A stretch of DNA of 64,000 nucleotides, taken from NCBI GenBank assembly GCA_964450685.1, contig CAYVDN010000001.1:1-64000 (forward strand), read 5' to 3'. The stretch is from JBAOHV01 sp964450685 (lineage in GTDB: Bacteria; Actinomycetota; Acidimicrobiia; Acidimicrobiales; Microtrichaceae). Of the stretch, positions 50,363-58,918 are shown piece by piece; positions within the stretch are counted from its first letter, which is position 1; every line of letters starts with the position of its first letter. The translations under genes and the position numbers were made by a program. The notes below the pieces were generated by a model. The model saw only the letters and a program-made list of their open reading frames with translations, was not told the DNA's origin and did no database searches.

Positions 50363-50830
50363 TCAACCGGAGGTCGCTGCCAACCAGTGGGCCACCGGCC
50401 CGAGGTCGAGGTTGCGGAGCACCGTGAACGCTGCCACGGTTCCCACCGCCAGCACCCACGCCCAGTTCCCGGCCCGGGGAAGGGTGAACGGGCGCCGCTT
50501 CACTGCCGCGACCATCCAGAGGACCCAGCCCGCCACCACCACCGGCAGCGCCACCGCCAACAGGACGTTGTGATCCGCTGCCGTCAGCCAGTCGCCCCGG
50601 GCGAGCGAGTTGACGCATCGAAGCCCACCACAGAGCGGGCAGTCGATCCCGAAGAATCCCGCACTCCAGCACACCGGCATGCCTGAGTCGCGTGGATTCA
50701 CCAGCGCGAGCCCAAGCGTGCTGGCGCCGACCGCAGCACCGAGCAGGGCGCCCTTGCGCCAGTCCGCGTGAGGCGCTGCTACGGCGACCCTCTCTGCGTC
50801 ATCGACCGTCTGCGCCACTCCGGTGCTCAC
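50363..50830 (-). CDS. DUF2752 membrane protein
   Basis: A 155-residue protein with the DUF2752 signature: a first helix (GALLGAAVGASTLGLALV), then FGIDCPLCGGLRCVNSLARGD with the CPLCGG cysteine pair, followed by two more transmembrane helices. Members are predicted small membrane proteins of unknown role. GTG start with TAGCGT (50838-50843, minus strand) seven bases upstream. It converges with the secreted-protein gene, four bases apart. Confidence 0.85.
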   Translation of the reverse strand: MSTGVAQTVDDAERVAVAAPHADWRKGALLGAAVGASTLGLALVNPRDSGMPVCWSAGFFGIDCPLCGGLRCVNSLARGDWLTAADHNVLLAVALPVVVAGWVLWMVAAVKRRPFTLPRAGNWAWVLAVGTVAAFTVLRNLDLGPVAHWLAATSG

Positions 50831-50871
50831 CCGATGAACGCTATCGCCGCCAGGCCCTCCACGGGTGATCG

Positions 50872-50934
50872 GGCCGCGAGGCCGTTGTATCGCTCAGGCC
50901 GCGAGGCCGTTGTCTCGCTCAGGCCGCGAGGCCG
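50872..50934. repeat. 25-base tandem repeat spanning the stop codon of the degenerate GGDEF gene
   Basis: A 25-base unit beginning GGCCGCGAGGCCG occurs at 50872-50896 and 50897-50921, and its first 13 bases occur a third time from 50922. The stop of the minus-strand gene (50919-50921) falls at a unit boundary. This mirrors the repeat at the P450 stop. Confidence 0.85.
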
Positions 50935-51836
50935 GACCTCACATCGACGATCCGGAAGCCGCCCTCACCCTCGCTGAGTGCTTCATCGAGTGCCGACGAA
51001 GCAGCGGCCACCAGGTCATGGCCTGCCGCCGACGCGTCTGCCACCACCACCCCGATCGTCATCGGCAGCCGGAAGCTGCGAGAGCCGATCTCGATCGGCT
51101 CCACGACCGATGACAGCATTCGGTACGCCACACCGGCAGCGTCCTGGACGTCGCCGAGATCCTCGGCGATCACCATGAACGTGTCGCGGTCGGTCCTGCA
51201 CACCTGGTCACTCGGGCGCAGGCGCTGCGACAGCCGAGCCCCGTGGATCTCCACCAGACGCTGTGCTTCGCCCATCTCCAGGTCGTCGAGCAGTTTCCCG
51301 AGCCCACCGACCTCCACCCGCATCAGAGCGAACGGATAGGAGGTGCGCGAAGACCGCCTGAGTGCAGACGCGAGCAGTTGGTCGAACGACCGCGAGTTGG
51401 GCAGCCCGCTGACCTCATCGAGGGTCACCTCCCGGGTCAGCTCGACCACCCGTGCCCTCCTCCTGCGCTCGGCGCGGTGGGGAGAGGTGATGTCGTGGAG
51501 TACGACGACAATCTCCTCGACGTCGCCGGAGTGGTCGGTCGCCGGTCCCAGGGTCATGCGAACGATGCGGGGTTCGTCACCTGCGGGATCGAGCCGCAGG
51601 TCGTGGTGCTCGGAGTCGCTGACACCCTCGAGGATCCGGACGACTGCCGCCATCACCTCGGGTTGCTCGTGCTCGGGGCACAGCCCGACCATGTGCATGC
51701 CGCACAGCTCGTCGACCGACCGGCCCCAGGCGCGAGCGAACGCAGGTGAAGCGGTTCGCAGGCGCGCCTCGGCATCGAGCGTCGCCGTGGCGACACCTGC
51801 GGCGTCGAGAACTCGTCGCAGAGCGGGTTCGGTCAT
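50919..51836 (-). CDS. PAS plus degenerate GGDEF-domain protein
   Basis: A 305-residue protein. The first 120 residues form a PAS domain (RVLDAAGVATATLDAEARLRTASPAFARAWG). The second part has the GGDEF scaffold (TLDEVSGLPNSRSFDQLL, LMRVEVGGLGKL), but the catalytic motif is TDRDTF where GGDEF is expected, so cyclase activity is unlikely. It may serve as a c-di-GMP sensor or scaffold. ATG 51836 fits the PAS start; the frame extends further upstream without protein character. Confidence 0.75.
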   Translation of the reverse strand: MTEPALRRVLDAAGVATATLDAEARLRTASPAFARAWGRSVDELCGMHMVGLCPEHEQPEVMAAVVRILEGVSDSEHHDLRLDPAGDEPRIVRMTLGPATDHSGDVEEIVVVLHDITSPHRAERRRRARVVELTREVTLDEVSGLPNSRSFDQLLASALRRSSRTSYPFALMRVEVGGLGKLLDDLEMGEAQRLVEIHGARLSQRLRPSDQVCRTDRDTFMVIAEDLGDVQDAAGVAYRMLSSVVEPIEIGSRSFRLPMTIGVVVADASAAGHDLVAAASSALDEALSEGEGGFRIVDVRSGLAA

Positions 51837-51960
51837 GGCTCGAGTGTCGACACGAAACGACGTGAGCCTGAGAGAGAAACGCTGTGGCAGGCAGAACTGC
51901 TCATCAGGATCGGGCATCTCGTGCCGTTCCATCCGGGTTGTCGGCTGGCAGACTTCCTCG

Positions 51961-52341
51961 ATGCCGATGCGTGAGGGGTGCAAGTTCTACGAGAGCCGGA
52001 CGTATCCGAACGGGGAGACCGTCCGTAAATGCGATCTCGACCTGGCACCGGAGGCGCCATGGCGGTGCCCGGACGACTGCCCGGCGTACCAACCGCGGAT
52101 GGCGGACGTCAACTGGCAGCACGGAACGTTGATCATTCCGCCCACCCCACCCGAGCCGGCGAGCCTCGGTGAGGATCCTTCCATCGGAGCGCTGCTCGAC
52201 GAGGCGGAGGACATCGTGAACGCTGTGTCCGCTCAGACCCGCGCCGAGGTTGATGCCGAGCAGGCCCGTAGCCGGCGGCGTCAGGGCTCGCCCGGCGGTG
52301 GAGTCGCGGGCTGGAAGCGGATCTTCCGTCGCAAGCGCTGA
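51961..52341 (+). CDS. Small cysteine-rich actinobacterial protein
   Basis: Not recognised as a named family. A 126-residue protein with the pattern REGCKFYESRTYPNGETVRKCDLDLAPEAPWRCPDDCPAYQPR in its first 50 residues, four cysteines that look like a metal-binding knuckle. The rest is acidic then strongly basic (ARSRRRQGSPGGGV and KRIFRRKR), which suggests nucleic-acid or membrane contact. CAGACT (51949-51954) lies six bases before the ATG. The next gene starts three bases after it, a likely operon. Confidence 0.65.
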   Translation: MPMREGCKFYESRTYPNGETVRKCDLDLAPEAPWRCPDDCPAYQPRMADVNWQHGTLIIPPTPPEPASLGEDPSIGALLDEAEDIVNAVSAQTRAEVDAEQARSRRRQGSPGGGVAGWKRIFRRKR

Positions 52342-52343
52342 GC

Positions 52344-52829
52344 ATGGGAACGCCGATCGCCGAGCTCCGCGATGGGACGGAGGTAGGCGCGTGGATGTTC
52401 AAGGCCAGGCCGTCGATTTGGGACATCGGCGCAGCTCTGCGCGACGGCGTCGAACTGGACTGGTGGCGACTGGCGCCCACCTATCGGGCCGGGCTCGTGC
52501 ACGAGGGTCAACCGTGCGCGCTGTGGGTGACCCGCGGCGATCCCCAGGTCACCTCGGGTGTATGGGGGACGGGTGAGGTCGTGGGTGAACCCCAGGACGA
52601 CGTGGGGGACCCCGACGACGAGCTGTGGGTCGACGAAGGGGCAAGGCGTCAACTGCGGCCGAGGGTTCCGATACGCCTGGATGTGCTGGCCGAGGCGATC
52701 CCGAAGGAGGCGATCGCCGCCGATCCCCGGCTTCAACGGATCGAGGTCCTCCGTGTTCCGCGGATCGGAAACCCCGCTGCCCTCACGCCCGACGAGTGGG
52801 TGGCGTTGCAGGACCTCGTGGCCGGGTGA
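52344..52829 (+). CDS. EVE/PUA-like domain protein
   Basis: A 161-residue protein with the EVE-type layout: WMFKARPSIWDI near the N-terminus, GVWGTGEVVGEPQDD, RPRVPIRLDVLAEAIPKEAI and, near the end, IEVLRVPRIGNPAALTPDEWVAL. EVE folds bind modified nucleic-acid bases. It follows the Cys-rich gene by only two bases, so the two are probably one transcript. Confidence 0.65.
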   Translation: MGTPIAELRDGTEVGAWMFKARPSIWDIGAALRDGVELDWWRLAPTYRAGLVHEGQPCALWVTRGDPQVTSGVWGTGEVVGEPQDDVGDPDDELWVDEGARRQLRPRVPIRLDVLAEAIPKEAIAADPRLQRIEVLRVPRIGNPAALTPDEWVALQDLVAG

Positions 52830-52838
52830 CCGACGGAC

Positions 52839-53804
52839 TCAGAAGAGCGAACGGAAGGCCTCGAGCTCGCGGCGCGGGTCTTCTCCCATTGGCGCATATA
52901 TGAACTCGCTGACACCACTCGCCGCGGTCTCCACGAGTCGCGAGCGGAGCGCGTCAGCGTCACCGGTCCAGGTGGTGGACGCGATCAGATCGGGAGTCAC
53001 TGCAGCTCGGTCACGGTCGGTCAGGCCCACGAAGTGCTCGCGGTGCGTGTGAAGGTGTCGTTCCGGGGCCGGGAAACCCTCGACTGCCGCGCGCCACAGA
53101 GGGCCACCATCGATCGAGTCCAACAGCACCGGATCAGTCTCGAACATGCCGTGGAGCACGACTGCAGCGCCAGGACCGGCGGCGTCCATCACGCGCTCCG
53201 AAGCCAGCTCTTCTCCGTCCTCGAGCACCGTTCCGTAGGCGAACAGAGCGCAGCGCTCCCAGCCCGGCTGGGCTCCGAAGATGGAGATGACACCGTCAGC
53301 TCCGACCCGCTCGGCGACACCGAGTCCCTTGGGGCCGTTCGCGCCTACCAGGATCGGTACGGCGAGAGGCCGCTCGGAGATGTAGCCGTGGGGGTGGATC
53401 ATCTGACATGGCGCACCGTCGATCTCGACGACCTCACCCCTGAGCAGCCCGATCAGCTGACCGAGGTAGAGCTCGGTGGCGGACCACGTCATCGGACGTT
53501 GGCCGAGCACGAACCGACCGGTGAACCCGGTACCGAGCGCCACAGTCACCCTTCCGGGAGCGAGCTGTTCGAGAGTCGCGATCGCTGAGGCGTTGACCAT
53601 CGGATGTCGCAGCGACGGCACGAGAACCGCGGGACCCAGCCCGATGGTCGACGTGGAGTCGGCACAGCGGGCGAGAGCCATCCACACGTCGCCGTACAGG
53701 GCAGGGGAGTCGTATACCCACGCCCGTTCGTAGCCGAGTAGTTCAGCGTGCGCGACCAGTTCGGGAAGGTCGGCTCGGGGAGGGAATGAACAGCTGAGCT
53801 CCAT
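52839..53804 (-). CDS. LLM-class flavin/F420-dependent oxidoreductase
   Basis: A 321-residue luciferase-like TIM barrel: YERAWVYDSPALYGDVWMALARCA, IGLGPAVLVPSLRHPMVNASAIATLEQLAPGRVTVALGTGFTG, and VPILVGANGPKGLGVAERVGADGVI. In actinobacteria such proteins usually bind coenzyme F420 or FMN. TAGCGT (53812-53817, minus strand) is seven bases before ATG 53804, so this start is preferred over a GTG six codons upstream. The substrate is unknown. Confidence 0.87.
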   Translation of the reverse strand: MELSCSFPPRADLPELVAHAELLGYERAWVYDSPALYGDVWMALARCADSTSTIGLGPAVLVPSLRHPMVNASAIATLEQLAPGRVTVALGTGFTGRFVLGQRPMTWSATELYLGQLIGLLRGEVVEIDGAPCQMIHPHGYISERPLAVPILVGANGPKGLGVAERVGADGVISIFGAQPGWERCALFAYGTVLEDGEELASERVMDAAGPGAAVVLHGMFETDPVLLDSIDGGPLWRAAVEGFPAPERHLHTHREHFVGLTDRDRAAVTPDLIASTTWTGDADALRSRLVETAASGVSEFIYAPMGEDPRRELEAFRSLF

Positions 53805-53868
53805 CGTCTCGACGCTACCCACCCGATCGTACGGCGGCGGTAGCGAGCGGCGGCGGTAGCGTCATTGC

Positions 53869-54168
53869 ATGGCGCGACCGCTGGCGCTCACATCCGATCA
53901 GGTCGACTCGGCGTTGCGCGAGCTGCAGGGCTGGTCCCTGCGCGGGGGCAAGCTCCACGCCGAGTTCGTCTTCGCTGATTTCGCTGCTGCCTTCGGCTTC
54001 ATGGCCGCGGTGGCGACCGAGGCCGCCCGTATGGACCACCATCCGGAGTGGACGAACGTCTACTCCCGAGTGTCGGTCGACCTGGTCACCCACGACGTCG
54101 ACGGGATCACCGAGCTCGACGTCCAACTCGCAGCGACGATGTCGGCTCTCGCCAAGGGCTTCACCTGA
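53869..54168 (+). CDS. Pterin-4a-carbinolamine dehydratase
   Basis: A 99-residue protein of standard length. It has the family core FADFAAAFGFMAAVATEAARMDHHPEWTNVYSRVSVDLVTHDVDGIT, with the HHPEW active-site histidines (57, 58) and THD. It dehydrates carbinolamine pterins during tetrahydrobiopterin recycling, or acts on related pterin in bacteria such as molybdopterin-type synthesis. No phenylalanine hydroxylase is nearby. TAGCGT (53857-53862) lies six bases before the ATG. Divergent from the LLM gene. Confidence 0.93.
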   Translation: MARPLALTSDQVDSALRELQGWSLRGGKLHAEFVFADFAAAFGFMAAVATEAARMDHHPEWTNVYSRVSVDLVTHDVDGITELDVQLAATMSALAKGFT

Positions 54169-54184
54169 ACGTAACCTCTGGTCC

Positions 54185-55240
54185 ATGAGTGGTGGGACCT
54201 CGGGGGATCTTGTTCGACGCGTTGCAGGGCGTGTCGAACGTCGGAGGCTGACGGCGCTCGCCGGCGCAGTCGCAGTGGTGATGCTGGCAGCGGCGTGCGT
54301 GCCGCCACCATCGGATCCGGGTTCGCCGCCCACCACCGTCGAACCTCTGCCGGCTCCTCCGGCGCAATTCAGCACGCTCAGCTACAACGTTGCCGGTCTG
54401 CCCCAGGAGATCTCCGAGGTCAACCCCAAGGCCAACATCCCGCTCATCAGTCCGTTGTTGAACGACTACGACGTGGTGCTCACCCAGGAGGACTTCGACT
54501 GGTGGACACCCCTTGCTGGCCTGCTCGACTTCCGCAACTACCACAGTCGTCTCCGGGCGCGGATCACCCACCCGTACCGCACTGACGTGCACCCTGGCCC
54601 GACCGCCGTCGGGCTCAACCCGTCGTCGAGACCATTGCTGGTCGGCGATGGTATAGGCGTGGTCTCCCGCTTCCCTCTGACCGGTGAGACAGTCGTGCCG
54701 TGGAACGGCTGCTTCGGGGACGCCTTCGTCGGCGCGGCGGACTGTCTGGCCATGAAGGGTTTCAGGCTGGTCACCATGACCCTGGGCGACGGGTACGAGG
54801 TCGACGTGATCAGCATGCACGCCGAGGCGGGTAGCACCGATCGGGACCAGCGGCTCCAGGAGCGCGACTTCGCCCAGCTGGCCGAGTTCATCAGATCCAG
54901 GGACAGCGATCGAGCGTTGATCGTCGGCGGGGACACCAACCTCCACATCGACGATGGCAACGAGGAGGCGAACACCGGTCAGGTCGACCGCGATATCTGG
55001 CAGCGGTTCCTCGCCGACACCGGGCTCGCCGACGTATGTGTCGAACTCGCCTGTGACCGTGACGCCAGCATCGACAAGTTCGCCTACCGCGCCAGCTCGA
55101 GCGTTTCGTTGACGCCGATCTCGATCGAGTTCCCCGAGGAGACCTTCCGGAGTGTCACCGGCGAGGACCTCAGCGACCATCCGCCGCTGGTCGTTCGCTG
55201 GTCGTGGGACGCTGCTCAGCAGGCACAGCAGCCGAGCTGA
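54185..55240 (+). CDS. Secreted endonuclease/exonuclease/phosphatase-family lipoprotein
   Basis: A 351-residue protein with a signal peptide and LAAAC lipobox (Cys38), then a Pro-rich linker. The EEP (DNase I-like) domain starts at FSTLSYNVAGLP, with LTQEDFDWW (metal Glu), ISMHAEAGST, LIVGGDTNLHID and SDHPPLVV with the catalytic Asp-His. The layout suggests a sphingomyelinase- or phosphatase-like exported enzyme; the substrate is unknown. TAACCT (54172-54177) is seven bases before the ATG. It is 16 bases after the pterin dehydratase. Confidence 0.85.
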   Translation: MSGGTSGDLVRRVAGRVERRRLTALAGAVAVVMLAAACVPPPSDPGSPPTTVEPLPAPPAQFSTLSYNVAGLPQEISEVNPKANIPLISPLLNDYDVVLTQEDFDWWTPLAGLLDFRNYHSRLRARITHPYRTDVHPGPTAVGLNPSSRPLLVGDGIGVVSRFPLTGETVVPWNGCFGDAFVGAADCLAMKGFRLVTMTLGDGYEVDVISMHAEAGSTDRDQRLQERDFAQLAEFIRSRDSDRALIVGGDTNLHIDDGNEEANTGQVDRDIWQRFLADTGLADVCVELACDRDASIDKFAYRASSSVSLTPISIEFPEETFRSVTGEDLSDHPPLVVRWSWDAAQQAQQPS

Positions 55241-55261
55241 GACCAGCTGGGTGGCCCGCTG

Positions 55262-55753
55262 TCAGACCGCTCCGGCTTCTTCCAGTCCCTGAGCGAGCGT
55301 GTTCCAGCTGAGCGTCGCGCACTTGATGCGGACGGGGAACTTCACAACGCCGCGCAGTGCTTCCAGGTCGCCCAGGTCCAGGTCCGTGTTGCCGTCGGCA
55401 CTGTCGGGCTCGCCCCCTTCGAGGCCCTCCTCGTGGATCGACATCATCGACTTGAAAGCCCGGATCAGGTCCTGGACCTCTGTGACCGTGTGGCCCTTCA
55501 CCGCCGCCGACATCATCGACGCCGACGACTGGGAGATCGAACATCCCTGTCCGGCTATGCGCAGGTCGCTCACGACGGCGGCCTCGCCCTTCGAGGGGTC
55601 GTCGAGTTCGAGGTAGACGACGATCTCGTCGCCGCAGAGAGGGTTGAAGCCCTCGACTCGGGTCGCAGGAGGGGTCGGTAGCTCGCCACGGTTCCGCGGG
55701 CTGCGGTAGTGGTCGAGGATTATCTCCCGGTACAGGTCTTCCAGGCCCGACAT
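55262..55753 (-). CDS. sufU: SufU iron-sulfur cluster assembly protein
   Basis: A 163-residue protein with the SufU cysteines C40 (CGDE), C71 (GCSIS) and C145 (KCATL), and an SISQSSASMM block. It accepts sulfur from SufS during Fe-S cluster assembly. SD GGAGGG lies upstream of the ATG at 55753. It follows sufS on the same strand with a gap of about 50 bases. Confidence 0.94.
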   Translation of the reverse strand: MSGLEDLYREIILDHYRSPRNRGELPTPPATRVEGFNPLCGDEIVVYLELDDPSKGEAAVVSDLRIAGQGCSISQSSASMMSAAVKGHTVTEVQDLIRAFKSMMSIHEEGLEGGEPDSADGNTDLDLGDLEALRGVVKFPVRIKCATLSWNTLAQGLEEAGAV

Positions 55754-55803
55754 TCGGTGCCCTCCGTTGATGGGTGGTCGATCAGAAGTGGATCAGAGCA
55801 GGT

Positions 55804-57066
55804 TCAGAAGTTGAAGAAGTCGCCGGCAGCCTCGAGCGCGTCGCCCAGGGCGTCGATGTCGTCCTCGTCGTTGTAGACGTACCACGATGCTCGCGCAGTG
55901 GCACCCACGCCGAGAACTCTCATCAACGGCTTGGCGCAATGATGCCCCGGACGGACGCAGACGCCGTGCTGATCGAGCACCTGAGACAGGTCGTGGGGGT
56001 GCAGGTCGCCGAAGGCGAAGCTCATGACCCCTCCTCGCAGGGCAGGGTCGGCGGGACCGTGGATCGTGAGCTTGTCGCCGAAACGTGCTCCCAGGGTGTC
56101 GAGCGCGTAGGTGGTGAGCTCCACCTCGTGGCGACGCACGGCTTCCATGCCGAGCGACTCCAGGTACTGCACAGCGGCTCCGAGCCCGACGATCTCGGAG
56201 ATCGGGGGTGTGCCAGCCTCGAACTTGTGGGGAACCTCCGCCGGGATGAACCCGTCCATGCGGACGTCGAGGATCATCCCCCCGCCGCCCAGGAACGGGG
56301 GCATCTCCTCCAACAGCTCCTGGCGCGCCCAGAGCACACCGACACCGGTCGGCCCCAGCATCTTGTGGCCGGAGAAGGCCAGGAAGTCAGCGCCGAGCGC
56401 TGTGACATCGGTGGGCACGTGTGGGGTGTACTGGCACGCATCCACGCACACCAGGGCACCGCGCTCGTGAGCCAGGTCGGCGAGATGGCGCACCGGTGTG
56501 ATGGTTCCCACCACGTTGGACATCGCCGAGATCGCGAGCAACGAGACGCCGTCGAGGATCTCGTCGATGCCGTCGAGTTCCAGCTGGCCGTCGTCGGTGA
56601 GCGGGATCCAGCGGATCGTGAATCCCTTCTCCGTGCTGAGCTGCTGCCAGGGAACGATGTTTGCGTGATGCTCGAGCTGGCTGAGGACCACGACATCGCC
56701 AGGTCCGAGGTTGGCACCACCCCAGGACCGGGCCACCAGGTTGAGGGCCTCGGTCGCGTTCTTGGTGAAGACGATCTCCGAAGGTTGACCTGCACCTATG
56801 AAGCCGGCGATCGCCGCCCGGGCGTGTTCCATTGCATCGGTGGCCCCCTCGGCGAGCGTGTACGCCGCCCGGTGCACGTTCGCGTGGGTCTGCTCGTAGT
56901 AGCGGTCCATCGCCTCGAGCACCTGGCGGGGCTTCTGGGACGACGCTGCTGAGTCGAGGAACACGAGCCGGCTGTCGTGTATGCGGCGACTGAGGATCGC
57001 GAAGTCAGCCTTGATCCGTGCGACATCGATCGGATCGCCGTTCGAAGTGGCTCGCTCGTCAGACAT
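55804..57066 (-). CDS. sufS: SufS cysteine desulfurase
   Basis: A 420-residue class V PLP enzyme that removes sulfur from cysteine. Features: FLDSAASSQKPRQVLEAMDRYY, FTKNATEALNLVA, HHANIVPWQ, CVDACQYTPH, SGHKMLGPTGVGVLW (Schiff-base Lys) and RPGHHCAKPLM with the catalytic Cys. First gene of the sufS-sufU operon; TAAGCT (57073-57078, minus strand) is six bases before the ATG, so the mRNA is probably leaderless. The rest of the Suf machinery is not in the window. Confidence 0.95.
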   Translation of the reverse strand: MSDERATSNGDPIDVARIKADFAILSRRIHDSRLVFLDSAASSQKPRQVLEAMDRYYEQTHANVHRAAYTLAEGATDAMEHARAAIAGFIGAGQPSEIVFTKNATEALNLVARSWGGANLGPGDVVVLSQLEHHANIVPWQQLSTEKGFTIRWIPLTDDGQLELDGIDEILDGVSLLAISAMSNVVGTITPVRHLADLAHERGALVCVDACQYTPHVPTDVTALGADFLAFSGHKMLGPTGVGVLWARQELLEEMPPFLGGGGMILDVRMDGFIPAEVPHKFEAGTPPISEIVGLGAAVQYLESLGMEAVRRHEVELTTYALDTLGARFGDKLTIHGPADPALRGGVMSFAFGDLHPHDLSQVLDQHGVCVRPGHHCAKPLMRVLGVGATARASWYVYNDEDDIDALGDALEAAGDFFNF

Positions 57067-57139
57067 GGCCTCAGCTTATTTCTACTGTTCGGGTAGTGAA
57101 AATGTCGTCGTCGCACACGTTGACCGGCGGACCGTAGGT

Positions 57140-57252
57140 GCGAGACCCCAGTCTCGCCGAGTTTCGTGCCCTCGGCACGACAGCCATCGGACCACATTGC
57201 CCCTTGACAGCGGGTATTCCTATTGATTTGCTAGGAAAGCTGTTGTCAGGGC
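57140..57252 (+). promoter_or_regulatory. Structured leader/operator before the TauE/SafE gene
   Basis: Three nested features: a 7-base-pair hairpin with loop CCCA (57140-57157), a 7-base-pair hairpin with loop CTC (57164-57180), and a larger dyad (57199-57252) in which TTGACAGC faces GCTGTTGTCA around an inner TTCCTA-N9-TAGGAA inverted repeat (57217-57237). It could be a cis-regulatory RNA or a regulator operator; TTGACA at 57204 could also serve as -35. Confidence 0.5.
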
Positions 57253-57282
57253 GGCGGCAGAGGAGATCGGGGACCGGCGAAC

Positions 57283-58236
57283 ATGGAACGACTACTCGTG
57301 TTCGTCTTCGCAGGCTTCGTCGCCCAGCTGATCGACGGCTCGCTGGGCATGGGCTTCGGGGTTATCGGCACGTCAGTGCTTGTTGCCGCCGGTGCATCGG
57401 CTGCGGTTGCGTCGGCCGTGATCCACGCCGCCAAGGTCGGCACGGCGTTCGTGTCGGGGGCAAGTCACTGGCGGTTCGGCAACGTGCACTGGCGGACCGT
57501 GCTCCTCATCGGTCTTCCGGGAGCTGCGGGCGCCTATGCAGGTGCGACGCTCCTGTCCAACGTCGACGGCGAGCGCTTCGCTCCCATCACCGCCGGGATC
57601 CTCCTGGTCCTGGGCGCCTACATGCTCGCCCGGTTCGCGTTCGGCATGACCCGCCGCCCCACCGACCCGTCGCACCTGACGCCGCAGTTCCTGGTTCCGC
57701 TAGGCCTGGTCGGCGGTGTGGTCGACGCCCTCGGCGGAGGTGGCTGGGGGCCGGTGACGACACCGACGCTCATGACAGCCGGTCGCATGGAGCCCCGGAC
57801 AGCGATCGGCTCGGTCTCGTTGTCAGAGCTCCTCGTCGCACTCGCCGCAAGCGTCGGGTTCCTCACGCACCTCGATTCACAGGAGATCGAGTGGGGCGCC
57901 GTCGGCGCTCTGCTGCTGGGCGCAGTCATCGTCGCGCCGTTCGCCGCCTGGGTGGTGAAGGTCATGGCGCCTCGTGTGCTCGGTACCTTCGTGGGTGGGC
58001 TCATCGTCGTCCTCAACGCTCGGACGATCCTGATCGCTCTGGGAGCACCGGACGTGCTGGTTGTCACCGTGCTTGTGCTGCTCGGGGTGGTCTCGGCAGC
58101 ACTCGTGTGGCGCAGCTGGGAGGTCGCCCGCAAGGAGGCCGCGCTGCAGGCACTCGTGCCTCATCACGAAGATGGTGGCGACGTCGGCGACACCACAGTC
58201 CAGGGTGATCACCAGCCGCGGTCGATCCACTCCTGA
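57283..58236 (+). CDS. TauE/SafE-family permease
   Basis: A 317-residue membrane protein with about seven transmembrane helices. Typical features: FVAQLIDGSLGMGFGVIGTSVL near the N-terminus and GGVVDALGGGGWGPVTTPTLM, the second Gly-rich repeat of the family, then SEL. Members export sulfite, sulfoacetate or other sulfur-containing anions. It is divergent from sufS-sufU, which fits a sulfur-metabolism setting. SD GGCAGAGGAG is upstream. Its end overlaps the following convergent gene by 28 bases. Confidence 0.87.
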   Translation: MERLLVFVFAGFVAQLIDGSLGMGFGVIGTSVLVAAGASAAVASAVIHAAKVGTAFVSGASHWRFGNVHWRTVLLIGLPGAAGAYAGATLLSNVDGERFAPITAGILLVLGAYMLARFAFGMTRRPTDPSHLTPQFLVPLGLVGGVVDALGGGGWGPVTTPTLMTAGRMEPRTAIGSVSLSELLVALAASVGFLTHLDSQEIEWGAVGALLLGAVIVAPFAAWVVKVMAPRVLGTFVGGLIVVLNARTILIALGAPDVLVVTVLVLLGVVSAALVWRSWEVARKEAALQALVPHHEDGGDVGDTTVQGDHQPRSIHS

Positions 58237-58832
58237 AGCTGGGGGGACTCGGCTCCGATCGTGGTGTCGAGCCCGTGGCCGGGCATCACGATCGTGTCAG
58301 GAGCGAGCCGGGCGAAGAGCAGCCGGTCGACCGACTCGATGATCGTGTCGAAGTCGCCGCCCTCGAGGCTCGTGTTCCCCGGGCCGCCCGGGAACAGGGT
58401 GTCGCCGCTGAACAGCAGGGGCTTCCCTTCGACCAGGAAGCACATCGAACCCGGGGTGTGGCCAGGGGTGTGGATCGTCCGCAGCCGCAAGTCGCCGACC
58501 GTGATGACAGCGTCGTGTTCGAGTATCTCGTCGTAGCTGGGCAGCATGGCAGCGTCCGCCGCCGTCACCGCGACTGAGTAGCCGGCGTCACGCATCTCGG
58601 GAACTGCCTGGATGTGATCCCAGTGTCCGTGGGTCTCGAGGACTCGTCGGACGCCGAGCGAGCGGGCGAGCTCGAGCAGCTGCTCATGCTCGTTGGCGGC
58701 GTCGAGGAGCACGGCATCGCCGGTGTGGCGACAACGCAGGACGAAGACGTTGTTGTCGAAGGGGCCGACGACCACCTTGTGGATCTCGAGGTCGCTGTCG
58801 CTGTGGTGCAGGGTCGAGGAGCTGTCGGCCAT
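58209..58832 (-). CDS. Glyoxalase II-like metallo-hydrolase
   Basis: A 207-residue MBL-fold protein with ETHGHWDHIQ (HxHxDH), IHTPGHTPGSM, LLFSGDTLFPGG and IVMPGHG, the full zinc-ligand set of glyoxalase II-like thioesterases and related hydrolases. ATG 58832 is chosen; GAGACT lies seven bases upstream on the minus strand. Substrate unknown. Convergent with tauE. Confidence 0.9.
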   Translation of the reverse strand: MADSSSTLHHSDSDLEIHKVVVGPFDNNVFVLRCRHTGDAVLLDAANEHEQLLELARSLGVRRVLETHGHWDHIQAVPEMRDAGYSVAVTAADAAMLPSYDEILEHDAVITVGDLRLRTIHTPGHTPGSMCFLVEGKPLLFSGDTLFPGGPGNTSLEGGDFDTIIESVDRLLFARLAPDTIVMPGHGLDTTIGAESPQLQEWIDRGW

Positions 58833-58918
58833 GTCACCGAGTCTCGCGCTCATCGCCACGGCCGCGTCGGGGCCACAAGGCAGCTGAGACTGTCGGTGCC
58901 TCCTGTCAGAATCCGGTC

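Noticed and set aside
57138..58208. Alternative long frame overlapping the TauE/SafE gene
   Set aside because: Arg/Gly-rich and without membrane helices; the permease frame has the family motifs.
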